From Brevibacterium sp. S22 (GTDB lineage: Bacteria; Actinomycetota; Actinomycetes; Actinomycetales; Brevibacteriaceae): a stretch of 64,000 nucleotides of DNA. A program made the position numbers and the translations under genes. The stretch spans positions 108,251 through 172,250 of the forward strand of contig NZ_RHFG01000006.1 of NCBI RefSeq assembly GCF_004745485.1, given 5' to 3'. Numbering within the stretch: the stretch's first letter is position 1; every line of letters begins with the position of its first letter. This document shows, piece after piece, positions 1-7,459 of the stretch. Below the pieces are notes generated by a model, which saw nothing but the letters and a program-made list of their open reading frames with translations, made no database searches and was not told the origin of the DNA.

Positions 1-426
1 TCCCTCGAGATCCGGCAGCACCGCGGCGAGGAGGCCGAACCCGACGACGGCGATCCGATCCTCACCGAAGCGCTTGCACAGCTGCGCGCGTACTTCGACG
101 GCCGCCTCGGCGATTTCGATCTTCCGGTCGATTTCGGTCGGATCTCCGATGTCGCTCGGACTGTCCTCACGGCTCTCGCCGGAGAGGTTCCGACAGGGAC
201 CACGATCACCTACGGCGAACTGGCCGACCGCAGCGGAACGGGGGTTCCGGCCCGCGCGATCGGCGGAATCATGGGTCTCAACCCGATTCCGATCATCGTC
301 GCCTGCCACCGGGTGGTCGCAGGCGACGGCCTCGGCGGGTATTCCGGGGGACTGCCCGGACACGAACTCGAGACGAAGCGTCGGCTGCTCGAATGGGAGA
401 ACGCGCTGCCGCAGCCGCTGTTCTGA
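1..426 (+). CDS. ogt: Methylated-DNA--protein-cysteine methyltransferase, 5'-truncated
   Basis: Suicide DNA-repair enzyme that moves the alkyl group from O6-alkylguanine to its own cysteine. The frame is open from the first base, so the N-terminus lies outside the window; 141 residues are present. Visible are the DNA-binding helix with the arginine-finger region RAIGG (about residue 85), the active-site motif ACHRVV (Cys about 102; most family members have PCHRV, so Pro is replaced by Ala) and the C-terminal GGYSGG turn. It converges on the DyP peroxidase gene with a 30-bp gap. Family assignment is firm; the Pro-to-Ala change next to the catalytic Cys is mildly unusual. Confidence 0.9.
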   Translation, partial: SLEIRQHRGEEAEPDDGDPILTEALAQLRAYFDGRLGDFDLPVDFGRISDVARTVLTALAGEVPTGTTITYGELADRSGTGVPARAIGGIMGLNPIPIIVACHRVVAGDGLGGYSGGLPGHELETKRRLLEWENALPQPLF

Positions 427-456
427 ACAGCTACGAGGCGGCCCGCCCGGCCCCTC

Positions 457-1764
457 TCACCCCTCGAACAGCTCCTGCCCGACAAACCCGTCCTCGGTCG
501 CTCCGGGCGGGATCGCCCACACGGTCGACCCGATCGGGGTGGTCCATTCGTTGAGCAGGTCCACCTCGGCGAGGCGGCGCTGGATCGGCAGGAACTGCCG
601 CTCGATATCCGCCTGGAAGGACGCGAACAGCAGACCCGAATCCCCTCCCGCGCCGGTCTCATAGTTGAACGTGCGCCGATGGATCTGTACCTCCGGGCCC
701 AGCCCGTCACGGGCCCGAGCGATATGTGCGACCTTCGAGATCTTCGTCAGCCCGCGCTCATCGACGGCGGTGAAATCCGGGACATCGAACTCGTCCTCAC
801 CCGACAGCGGTGCCCCGGTGTCCATGGTCCGCCCGACCGAGAACTCCCGTGCCGGACGGTCGGCGTGGTCCCAGGTGTCGAGGTTCATCGCGATATCGCG
901 CAGAACGAGCGTCGTTCCCCCGCGCATCCACGACGGCAGATGTGCGCCGAGGTCGGCAGGCGGCGCCCCGCGTGCGGAGAAGACCGGGTCGGCGGTCTCG
1001 GTGCCCCGCCCCCAGATGATCCGCGCGAAGTCCTCGGACCCCGGCCCCGGATTCGCCGTGCCGTCGAGCTGACCGAAGAGGTTCCTTTGGGTCTTCCCCT
1101 CCCCCGTGCTGCCGTAGGCGCGTCGGAATCCGTCGCGCTGCCAGGCCACCTCGGCGAACGAGCGCGAGTCCTTGAACAGCATGCGCCGGGCGTGTGCCAA
1201 GGTCAGCGGATCATCGCCGCAGATCTGCAGGAGCAGGTCACCTCTGCATCGGTCCTTATCGAGGCGATCGATCGAGAACGCCTCCAAGGGCTTCAGCCAG
1301 TCAGGGACGTGCTTCTTACCGGCCAGCGCCACCAGATTCGATCCGAATCCGAAGGTCACCGTCAACCGGGCAGGGTCGACGGCGAGCTCGGATTCGGAAT
1401 CGGCCAATGGCGCCTGCCCCTGGGTCAGCGCGGCCGCATCGGCGGTGAGCAGCCGCAGCCAGCGCACCGCCTCGGCGACCTTGATCCCGGGCTTGAGCGT
1501 GAACGCGATGAAGTGCGCATAGGCCTGCGCCGGGGTCTCGACCCCGGATTGGCGAGTGCCGTAGAACGGCTCGGTCTGCGGCCCGTTCGCCCCGTCCAGA
1601 TCTCGCCGAGGCTGCCCGCCCTCGCGGGCTGCTGTAGCTTCAGAGCCGGGGCCACGGCCGAGTGCGAACCCGGCCGTGGCGCCGACGATTCCTGCACCGC
1701 CGGCGGCCGCCGAGGTCAGGAGACCTCGGCGGCTGAAGCCGGCGCGACTGGGCTCAGTGGTCAC
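457..1764 (-). CDS. Tat-exported DyP-type heme peroxidase (EfeB-like)
   Basis: Deferrochelatase/dye-decolorizing peroxidase family, about 435 residues, probably exported folded by the Tat system. The N-terminus carries the twin-arginine motif SRRGLLT followed by an alanine-rich hydrophobic stretch. The diagnostic GxxDG motif is seen as GQLDG (about residues 231-235) and the proximal heme His in VAHIARA. I chose GTG at 1764 because GGAG lies 6 bp upstream and it overlaps the stop of the preceding PCuAC gene by 11 bp; ATG at 1791 is an alternative. It is the last gene of a membrane protein-PCuAC-DyP group, an arrangement that suggests copper/heme handling at the envelope. No EfeU or EfeO partner is present here. 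Confidence 0.9.
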   Translation of the reverse strand: MTTEPSRAGFSRRGLLTSAAAGGAGIVGATAGFALGRGPGSEATAAREGGQPRRDLDGANGPQTEPFYGTRQSGVETPAQAYAHFIAFTLKPGIKVAEAVRWLRLLTADAAALTQGQAPLADSESELAVDPARLTVTFGFGSNLVALAGKKHVPDWLKPLEAFSIDRLDKDRCRGDLLLQICGDDPLTLAHARRMLFKDSRSFAEVAWQRDGFRRAYGSTGEGKTQRNLFGQLDGTANPGPGSEDFARIIWGRGTETADPVFSARGAPPADLGAHLPSWMRGGTTLVLRDIAMNLDTWDHADRPAREFSVGRTMDTGAPLSGEDEFDVPDFTAVDERGLTKISKVAHIARARDGLGPEVQIHRRTFNYETGAGGDSGLLFASFQADIERQFLPIQRRLAEVDLLNEWTTPIGSTVWAIPPGATEDGFVGQELFEG

Positions 1765-2398
1765 CGTGGTCTCCGTGATCGGAGTCCTCATGATCTTCGT
1801 GCTCGCCGTGGTCGTCATGCTCTGCGTGGTCGTCGCTGGAGCCTTCGGCTTCACCGGGCGCGTAGTCTTCCTGCGCTCCGGAGTACTCCTTGGCCACGGC
1901 CGTGACCTCGACGGTCTCGTCGTCGGCGGTGACGAGGTCGAGGCTGATCTTCTCGCCCGGCTTGATGGCCTTCTCCAGACCCATGATCATGATGTGATCG
2001 CCTCCGGGCTCGAAGTGGAGGCTCTCACCGGCCGGGATGGTGAAGCCGCCCTCCTTCTCCTGCATCGACATTCCGCCCGAACCGTCGCCTTCGGTTTCGT
2101 GGAGTTCGACCATCTTCGCGTCCGCGTACTTCGCTTCGACGAGGTTGATGTCGTGGTCGGTGTTGTTATGGAGTTCCCCGAAGACTGCGGTCATCCCGTC
2201 GTCGGCGGCCTTGACCCAGGCGCCCTCGAGGCTGAGCGCCTCGGCGTCGACTCGGCTTTCCGAGGAATCCGCCGAGGCGGAGCTGTCGCCTTCTGTCTGA
2301 GCTGATCCGGCGGCCTTGCTGTCGTCTTGACCGCAGCCTGCCAGGCCGATGGTGACGGCGATGGGCAGGGCGAGGGCCAGAGTGATGTTCTTTCGCAT
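1754..2398 (-). CDS. PCuAC-family periplasmic copper chaperone lipoprotein
   Basis: Extracytoplasmic Cu(I) chaperone of the DUF461/PCuAC family, 214 residues. It begins with a lipoprotein signal ending in LAGC. The metal site is visible as His (MVELHET), a downstream Met (GGMSMQE) and a C-terminal HIMIM, matching the H-Mx10-Mx21-HxM pattern of the family. The tail is an Asp/His-rich, likely metal-binding stretch of about 35 residues. Such proteins deliver copper to cytochrome oxidase or buffer it. The open frame continues 71 codons upstream, but that extension is the 36-bp tandem-repeat region and is not credible as coding; ATG 2398 directly precedes the signal peptide. Coupled to the DyP gene downstream. 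Confidence 0.88.
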   Translation of the reverse strand: MRKNITLALALPIAVTIGLAGCGQDDSKAAGSAQTEGDSSASADSSESRVDAEALSLEGAWVKAADDGMTAVFGELHNNTDHDINLVEAKYADAKMVELHETEGDGSGGMSMQEKEGGFTIPAGESLHFEPGGDHIMIMGLEKAIKPGEKISLDLVTADDETVEVTAVAKEYSGAQEDYAPGEAEGSSDDHAEHDDHGEHEDHEDSDHGDHGDH

Positions 2399-2466
2399 GA
2401 TGTCTGTACTTTCGTGTCCAGGTGCAGTCGAGCATGCGCCGGTGCGCGCGACTCTGTGCACAGATG

Positions 2467-2574
2467 GCGCGGGCGGTCCCACGGGGTACCTGCCGTCAGA
2501 CTGCGCGGGCGGTCCCACGGGGTACCTGCCGTCAGACTGCGCGGGCGGTCCCGCGAGGTACCTGTCGTCAGACT
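2467..2574. repeat. 36-bp tandem repeat, three contiguous copies
   Basis: Units start at 2467, 2503 and 2539; the first two are identical, the third differs at a few positions. Each includes GGTACC. The array lies in the 397-bp gap (2399-2795) between the PCuAC gene and the upstream membrane-protein gene, so upstream of the PCuAC start. There are no spacers between units. Confidence 0.9.
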
Positions 2575-2747
2575 GCGCCGGCGTGCGGCCGCAGCGCATT
2601 CGCGTGCCCATACGCGGGGAGCCGGCAAGTGCACTGACGCGCAGGGCACGCGCTGTTCTGTGCGCACCAGTGTGCGCGGACGTGTTCGACTGTCACCGAT
2701 GGTCGGTGCGCCGCCGTTGATTCGGCGGTCGCCCGAAGATGGATGGT

Positions 2748-2786
2748 CACCCGGAGTTCGGGTGTGAGTCGGCGGTGCAACCGCCG
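2748..2786 (-). terminator. Tandem hairpins after the membrane-protein gene
   Basis: Two inverted repeats sit just beyond the stop codon at 2796: CGGCGGT/ACCGCCG (2770-2786, 3-nt loop) and CACCCG/CGGGTG (2748-2764, 5-nt loop). No U-tract follows. They may end or attenuate transcription before the PCuAC gene. The rest of the 2399-2795 gap beyond the repeats shows nothing I recognise. Confidence 0.45.
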
Positions 2787-2795
2787 AGTGAGGTA

Positions 2796-3500
2796 TCAGA
2801 CCAGCGCGGGTGGTCCGCGACGATAGTTCGGACCGACCACCGCCGAGGTGACCGGCTGCGGCAGCCGGAACTGAGCGCAGACCTTACGGAACGGTTCGTC
2901 GGCCAGGACTCCGGCCGCCTCGGCGAGGGCACGCAGTGCGCCGATCACCGGGCCCAGGGCCAGCTGCAGAATGCTGAGGACGATGTCCTCACCGCGTTTG
3001 AGGATCACAGCGGTGATGAGGACGGCGGCGAGGTGGGCGACGATCATCCCCGCCGAGGTGGCGCCGTGGTTCGCGTGTCCGAGCGCGGATGCGGCCGGAC
3101 CGAGATCAAGAGAGCCCGAGGCCGGGACGATGTGTCCGGCGTGGGGGTCGAGGGCTGCCTCGGCGGAGGTGGACCCGGCAACGGGGATGCTTGCGGCTCC
3201 GGCCTGCCCGGCCCCGGCTTGGGCGGTTCCGGCGTAGGAGCCCGCATGGGCGAGGGTGTGTGCGGACCAGCTCATCGTCAGGTGCATGAGCACCTGCCCG
3301 AGACCGAGCAGTCCGGTCAGAGTGAGATAGCCCAGGCGCCTGCCGGCAAAGATCATCGCCGCCCACAGGACGAAGACGAAGACGACTGCGGTGCCCGGAA
3401 TCGAGGCTCCGCCACCGGCCCCGAGATGCATCACCAGGGCGAGGAGAGTCGTGAAAAGGGCGGCGAAGAGTGCACGCACGGACTTCGTCCATCCGGTCAT
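2796..3500 (-). CDS. Polytopic membrane protein beside PCuAC/DyP genes
   Basis: A 234-residue integral membrane protein with about five hydrophobic segments: residues 10-28, 34-52, 58-78, one around 150-170 and one near 185-200, with a Gly/Ala-rich loop in between. Histidines in or near helices (MHLGAG, LMHLTMS, AHTLAH) could bind metal, which fits the neighbours, but no family motif is recognised. The start is supported by GAGGAGGG 6 bp upstream. Location first in a group with a copper chaperone and heme peroxidase suggests a role in copper homeostasis; that is inference from context. Confidence 0.75.
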   Translation of the reverse strand: MTGWTKSVRALFAALFTTLLALVMHLGAGGGASIPGTAVVFVFVLWAAMIFAGRRLGYLTLTGLLGLGQVLMHLTMSWSAHTLAHAGSYAGTAQAGAGQAGAASIPVAGSTSAEAALDPHAGHIVPASGSLDLGPAASALGHANHGATSAGMIVAHLAAVLITAVILKRGEDIVLSILQLALGPVIGALRALAEAAGVLADEPFRKVCAQFRLPQPVTSAVVGPNYRRGPPALV

Positions 3501-3527
3501 GGGCCCTCCTCTCAGCTCGCACCCACA

Positions 3528-3544
3528 TTCTACTCAATGTAGAA
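3528..3544 (-). promoter_or_regulatory. Inverted repeat overlapping a -10-like hexamer (possible operator)
   Basis: TTCTAC-5 nt-GTAGAA is a perfect 6-bp inverted repeat 28 bp upstream of the membrane-protein start. Read on the minus strand it overlaps TAGAAT, a good -10 hexamer. The site is well placed to control the copper/peroxidase group. Metal-responsive BlaI/CopY-type repressors bind palindromes built around TAC/GTA, but the regulator is not in the window. Confidence 0.45.
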
Positions 3545-3567
3545 ACATTTCGGGAAGGCGGCTGCGC

Positions 3568-4077
3568 TCACATCCGAAGCCAGGTGTCGGCGGTCTTCTT
3601 GACCATGGCTCCCGCGTTCGCAGCGACATCACCCCAGGTGACGAGCTCGCCGTCGGGGTCAGTGGTGGAGTCGGCGAGGATGATGACGTCGAAGTTGCAT
3701 ACGAGGGCCGCCATCGCCGAGGCGTAGACGGCTCCGGGCGCGCCCACCGAGGGAGCGCTGTCGTCGGCGGCCGCGGTTGTGGCATCCGCGCCGGCGATGA
3801 TGACCCGGTCGACGGACAGGTCGTGCAGACCGGCGGCGAGATCGTCGATGCCCTCGAAAACATCGGGGATCTCGGACCGGAGCACGAGGTCTTCTTCGTC
3901 GGGAACGAAGATGCTCAGTTCCTCGTCCGGGGTATCGACGAGCTCGTCCTTCGTCGAGACGAAGATGAGTACGCCCCCGACAGCGCGGGTGCGGGTGACG
4001 ATATCGCCCAGGGTTTCCATGGCGTCGTCGCTGGGGTAGCTGGCGTCGTCGGTGTCTATGAGGAGCAGGGCATCCAT
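3568..4077 (-). CDS. Isochorismatase-fold protein, probably catalytically degenerate
   Basis: A 169-residue alpha/beta protein resembling the cysteine-hydrolase (isochorismatase-like) fold: an N-terminal strand ending in Asp (LLLIDTDD), a central STKDEL, a Leu-Arg segment where the family has a catalytic Lys, and a strand-turn VIIAGADATT where active members have the nucleophilic Cys after the Thr pair. Cys is replaced by Ala here and Lys by Arg, so hydrolase activity is doubtful. A longer upstream frame exists but ATG 4077 is preceded by a G-rich ribosome site and begins the conserved strand. Fold assignment is tentative. Confidence 0.55.
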   Translation of the reverse strand: MDALLLIDTDDASYPSDDAMETLGDIVTRTRAVGGVLIFVSTKDELVDTPDEELSIFVPDEEDLVLRSEIPDVFEGIDDLAAGLHDLSVDRVIIAGADATTAAADDSAPSVGAPGAVYASAMAALVCNFDVIILADSTTDPDGELVTWGDVAANAGAMVKKTADTWLRM

Positions 4078-4251
4078 ACCCCCATCGTGCCACGTCGGGC
4101 CTCTGCATTCGAGGCCGGAGGCGACGGCAGAGCCAGCAGGGGCCGAGCAGGCGGCGGGCCGCGCCAGCCATCCCCCGGCGGTGGGCCCAACCGCATAGGA
4201 GCAACATGTCTTGCTATTACGTCCGAACATTTGGGAATACGATATTTGTGT

Positions 4252-4267
4252 TCGAAATTCTTTTCGA
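4252..4267 (+). promoter_or_regulatory. SOS (LexA) box candidate upstream of the HNH gene
   Basis: TCGAAA-TTCT-TTTCGA is a perfect 6-bp inverted repeat with a 4-nt spacer, the geometry of the actinobacterial LexA box (TCGAAC-N4-GTTCGA). It lies in an unusually A+T-rich stretch, 5 bp before TATAGA (4273-4278), a plausible -10, so binding would block the promoter of the HNH gene that starts at 4346. Confidence 0.65.
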
Positions 4268-4345
4268 GCATCTATAGACTTTTGTGGACTATGCAAGTAG
4301 ACTGGATCTCAACAACAACGATGTTGGTGAACGGAAATCATCCCC

Positions 4346-6028
4346 ATGACCCTCACTCCCGAACGCAGCTCCGATCATTCCGATCGGAACGTCGACAACT
4401 CCCCTCAGACCAGCGGTCACCCCCTGCTGGCCGACGAGGAGTGGGCAGATCTCAGCCGCTTCGCTCCCGAGGTCACCTCTGCCATCACCCAGCTGATGAG
4501 CCTCAAGGATCAGCTGCGCACCTTCGACCGGCCCATGGGACCGGACCAGGCCATCATGCTCGCCGACGGGGTCGAGGCGATCACACGCATCAATGATGCT
4601 CTGTCGACTCTTGCACTCTCCGTCTGCGAACGCGTCGGCACACCCAGCGACTTCGGCGCCAAGTCGACGAAGTCGCTCATCGAGAACCGATTCAACCTCA
4701 CCGGCGCGGAGGCCAATCGCCGGACCGAGATGGCCAAGAACCTCGGTGGACGCGTCGACATGTCCGGACAGGCACTGCCACCTCTCTACCCGATCGTCGC
4801 GGATGCGCTCCATGCCGGCACCATCTCAGCCGCTCAGGCATCCGTCATCGAAGACTGCATGCGGAAGCTTCCCTCCTGGATCAGTCAGGCGATCCGCAAT
4901 GATGTCGAGTCGCGTCTGGTAAACAACGCACCCAAGGTCCGCCTCAAGGACCTACGGGAGATCTTCGGCAAGCTCATGGGATACATCGACCCGGACGGCG
5001 AGGAGCCGAAGGACTCGGCTGACCGTGCTGCGTACTGCATGTCCATGCGCGCCAAGGCCAATGGTGATTGGGAGCTGCGGGGACTGCTCGACCCTGTCAC
5101 CGGCGGCACCCTCAACGGACTGCTGACCTCTCGGATCCAATCCGCGAATGAGGGCGACAAGACTGATGCCGGTGAAAACTCCTCTGGCTCAGCGACTGCC
5201 GCGACGACCGCCGGGAACCCCACTTGTGGGACAGAGAACTTCGAACCTGAGGGCACGGCCGCACCGCTTCCGGACGAAGAGCTGTTCGAGATCGTCGACG
5301 CGGTGCTCTCCGGCGAGCGGTATGACGCGAAACGCGTTCCGGAGCCGAACCTCAGCACAGCTCGCACGGCCGCGGACCTGTCCGCCGTTCCCGGTGTCGG
5401 CATCCACACGGACGGCGGACTCGTCGACGTCAGCGCCGAGCAGCCTTCGGCCCGGGAATGGATCTATGAACGTTTCGCCGGCCTGGTCTCCACGATCGAC
5501 AAGCAGCGGACGACCGCGGGAGCGCCATACGCTCTCGTCGTCACCGCCAAGGCCGAGGATCTGGCCAACGGCACGGGACACGGCACCACGGGAGCCGACA
5601 ATCCCATCCCCATCAAGGAACTCATGACCGACGGCCTCAACGGCTCGGTGTTCTTCCACCTCATGACGGACAAGGCCAAGACCATGCAGGTGGCTACCGA
5701 ACAGCGCTTCGCCAACCGGAAGCAGCTGGCAGTCATCACCGCTCGCGATCGAGGGTGCACCTTCCCAGGCTGTGATGCCCCTCCCGGCTGGTGCGACGCC
5801 AACCACGTGTACCCTTGGGCACGCGGCGGCAAGACCGAGGTCAACAATCTCGCACTGCTCTGCAGCTATCACCACCACCTGCTCGATCGTTCCGATTGGG
5901 ACACCAAGATGCTTCTCGACGGACGACCTGCCTATATCCCACCCGCGGCAAAAGACCCCGCGCTCACGCCGATCCTCCACGCCCGCTTCGTCGCGGATGA
6001 CATCGTCGACTCCCTGTTCGATGAATAG
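4346..6028 (+). CDS. DUF222 / 13E12-family HNH endonuclease
   Basis: A 560-residue member of the actinobacterial 13E12 repeat family. The long N-terminal DUF222 region spans about residues 40-400 and includes a low-complexity Ser/Gly/Thr-rich insert near 265-310. The C-terminal HNH nuclease module (about 468-520) is intact: two zinc-type cysteines (CTFPGC), CDANHVYPWARGG and LLCSYHHHLLD. These proteins are frequent and multicopy in actinobacterial genomes; their biological role is not settled, though several mycobacterial members are known to be under LexA control. Here too a perfect SOS-like box precedes the gene. Ribosome site is weak (ACGGAAA). Transcribed alone, convergent with nagA. Confidence 0.9.
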   Translation: MTLTPERSSDHSDRNVDNSPQTSGHPLLADEEWADLSRFAPEVTSAITQLMSLKDQLRTFDRPMGPDQAIMLADGVEAITRINDALSTLALSVCERVGTPSDFGAKSTKSLIENRFNLTGAEANRRTEMAKNLGGRVDMSGQALPPLYPIVADALHAGTISAAQASVIEDCMRKLPSWISQAIRNDVESRLVNNAPKVRLKDLREIFGKLMGYIDPDGEEPKDSADRAAYCMSMRAKANGDWELRGLLDPVTGGTLNGLLTSRIQSANEGDKTDAGENSSGSATAATTAGNPTCGTENFEPEGTAAPLPDEELFEIVDAVLSGERYDAKRVPEPNLSTARTAADLSAVPGVGIHTDGGLVDVSAEQPSAREWIYERFAGLVSTIDKQRTTAGAPYALVVTAKAEDLANGTGHGTTGADNPIPIKELMTDGLNGSVFFHLMTDKAKTMQVATEQRFANRKQLAVITARDRGCTFPGCDAPPGWCDANHVYPWARGGKTEVNNLALLCSYHHHLLDRSDWDTKMLLDGRPAYIPPAAKDPALTPILHARFVADDIVDSLFDE

Positions 6029-6111
6029 CTCCTCCCGCTCTCAGGGGACAACTGTGCCTACTTTCCGGGCAGAGACGAGCAGTGCCGCTTTTCAGCATGA
6101 ACTCATCCGGC

Positions 6112-6260
6112 CGCCGTCCGGGATCGGTCTCGTCCAGCCACTCGGAATCGGTCGTGTTCAGCCGACGTCCGGGATCGGTCGTATACAGCCAGCCATCCGG
6201 TCTTTGCTGTGTTCAGCCAGCCGTCCTGGAACGGTCGTATTCAGCCAGCCGTCCGCGAGC
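6112..6260. repeat. About 28-bp degenerate tandem repeat at the nagA 3' end
   Basis: Roughly five units of the form CGTCCGGGATCGGTCGTGTT-CAGCCAGC begin near 6114, 6141, 6166, 6194 and 6222 and run into the last codons of nagA. They fill the gap between the convergent HNH and nagA genes. No conventional terminator is visible. Confidence 0.75.
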
Positions 6261-7431
6261 CTCGGATACTCATATCGTCGTCGAGCAGCAGGAGGTCAGC
6301 AGGCATGCCGACCTCCAGCAGGCTGTTCGCATCACTACCGCCGACTGCCTGCAATGGAACGAGGCCCGCGGCCTGCACAGCATCAAACGGGCTGAGCCCC
6401 ACCTCGGCGACGGCCCGCTTCACAGCCTCGTCCATCGTCAACGTCGACCCGGCGATGGCACCGGGAGAGCCGTCCGAGGTGACCAGGCGAGCCACCGAAT
6501 CCTTGACCTCGACCGGGAGCGCACCGAGATGATAGTTTCCGTCGTGCAAACCGGTTGCCGCCATGGCATCAGTGATGAGCGCGAGGCGTCCGGGCACGAG
6601 GTCGTGCAGCATGCGTGCGACCGGGGCGACGACGTGGACGCCGTCATTGATGAGTTCGACGGTGACATGCGCAGCCTCGGCAGCGGCGAGAACCGGTCCC
6701 GGAGTACGGTGGTGGATGCCGGGCATCGCATTGAACGCGTGGGTGAGGATGCTCGCCCCGGCGTCGAAAGCCGCCGCGGTCAGCTCGAAGTCGGCGGCGG
6801 TGTGGCCGACTGCCACACGCACCCCGGCCGCAGTCAACCGAGCGATCGCGTCGAGGGCTCCGGGCAGTTCGGGAGCGATGGTGATCTGCGCGAGCGTTCC
6901 ATCAGCCGCCTCCAGAATCGCCTCCACCGCCTCGGGAGTCGGCGACGTGAGAACCTCAGGCGCATGCGCACCCTTGAAGTCCGGGGACAGGAACGGACCT
7001 TCGGCATGCAAACCCATGACCATGGCCCGATCCCGGACGAGTCCGGCCCCGACACGCAGGGACCGGCACAGCCCGTCGATCGTGTCCGAGACGTACGACA
7101 GAGCGAGCCGGCCGGTTCCGTGAGCGCGATGCACCCCGAGGATCGCATCGATCTCCTCGGCTCCGCCCTCGGCACTCGCGCCGCCCGCACCATGACAGTG
7201 GATGTCGACGAACGCGGCAGCCACGAATCCGCCGGCCGCGTCGATGACGTCGCCCCTCGCCGAGTCGGCCCTGTCCTTCCAGCCGTCTCCGCGGCCTCGT
7301 GCGATGACCGTTCCTCCGGTGATCGCAATCCACGTGTCGGCAGTCTCCTCGGAGAAGTTCGCCCGGTCACCGTCGAGGATGCACGCATTGTGGATGACCG
7401 CCTCGGCGGGGATCTGTGCGGTCTGTGTCAT
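6241..7431 (-). CDS. nagA: N-acetylglucosamine-6-phosphate deacetylase
   Basis: Amidohydrolase-fold enzyme, 396 residues, that deacetylates GlcNAc-6-P for amino-sugar recycling and catabolism. Diagnostic motifs: DIHCHG metal-binding strand, GLHAEGPFLSPDFKGAH, VAVGHTAAD, THAFNAM, ELINDGVHV and ITDAMAATG, in the right order. The start ATG 7431 begins MTQTAQ; a longer upstream frame runs into the peptidase gene in another frame and is not coding. It lies 28 bp downstream of the S9 peptidase and is probably co-transcribed. No nagB, nagE or regulator is nearby. The C-terminal codons are made of the 28-bp repeat described separately. Confidence 0.93.
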   Translation of the reverse strand: MTQTAQIPAEAVIHNACILDGDRANFSEETADTWIAITGGTVIARGRGDGWKDRADSARGDVIDAAGGFVAAAFVDIHCHGAGGASAEGGAEEIDAILGVHRAHGTGRLALSYVSDTIDGLCRSLRVGAGLVRDRAMVMGLHAEGPFLSPDFKGAHAPEVLTSPTPEAVEAILEAADGTLAQITIAPELPGALDAIARLTAAGVRVAVGHTAADFELTAAAFDAGASILTHAFNAMPGIHHRTPGPVLAAAEAAHVTVELINDGVHVVAPVARMLHDLVPGRLALITDAMAATGLHDGNYHLGALPVEVKDSVARLVTSDGSPGAIAGSTLTMDEAVKRAVAEVGLSPFDAVQAAGLVPLQAVGGSDANSLLEVGMPADLLLLDDDMSIRGSRTAG

Positions 7432-7459
7432 CGGGGTCTTTCCATCGTTCAGCCCTCGC

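Noticed and set aside
2467..2574. CRISPR array
   Set aside because: Units are contiguous with no spacers and no cas genes are near.
2399..2611. N-terminal extension of the PCuAC chaperone containing 12-residue repeats
   Set aside because: The extension translates the 36-bp DNA repeat and precedes a normal lipoprotein signal peptide.
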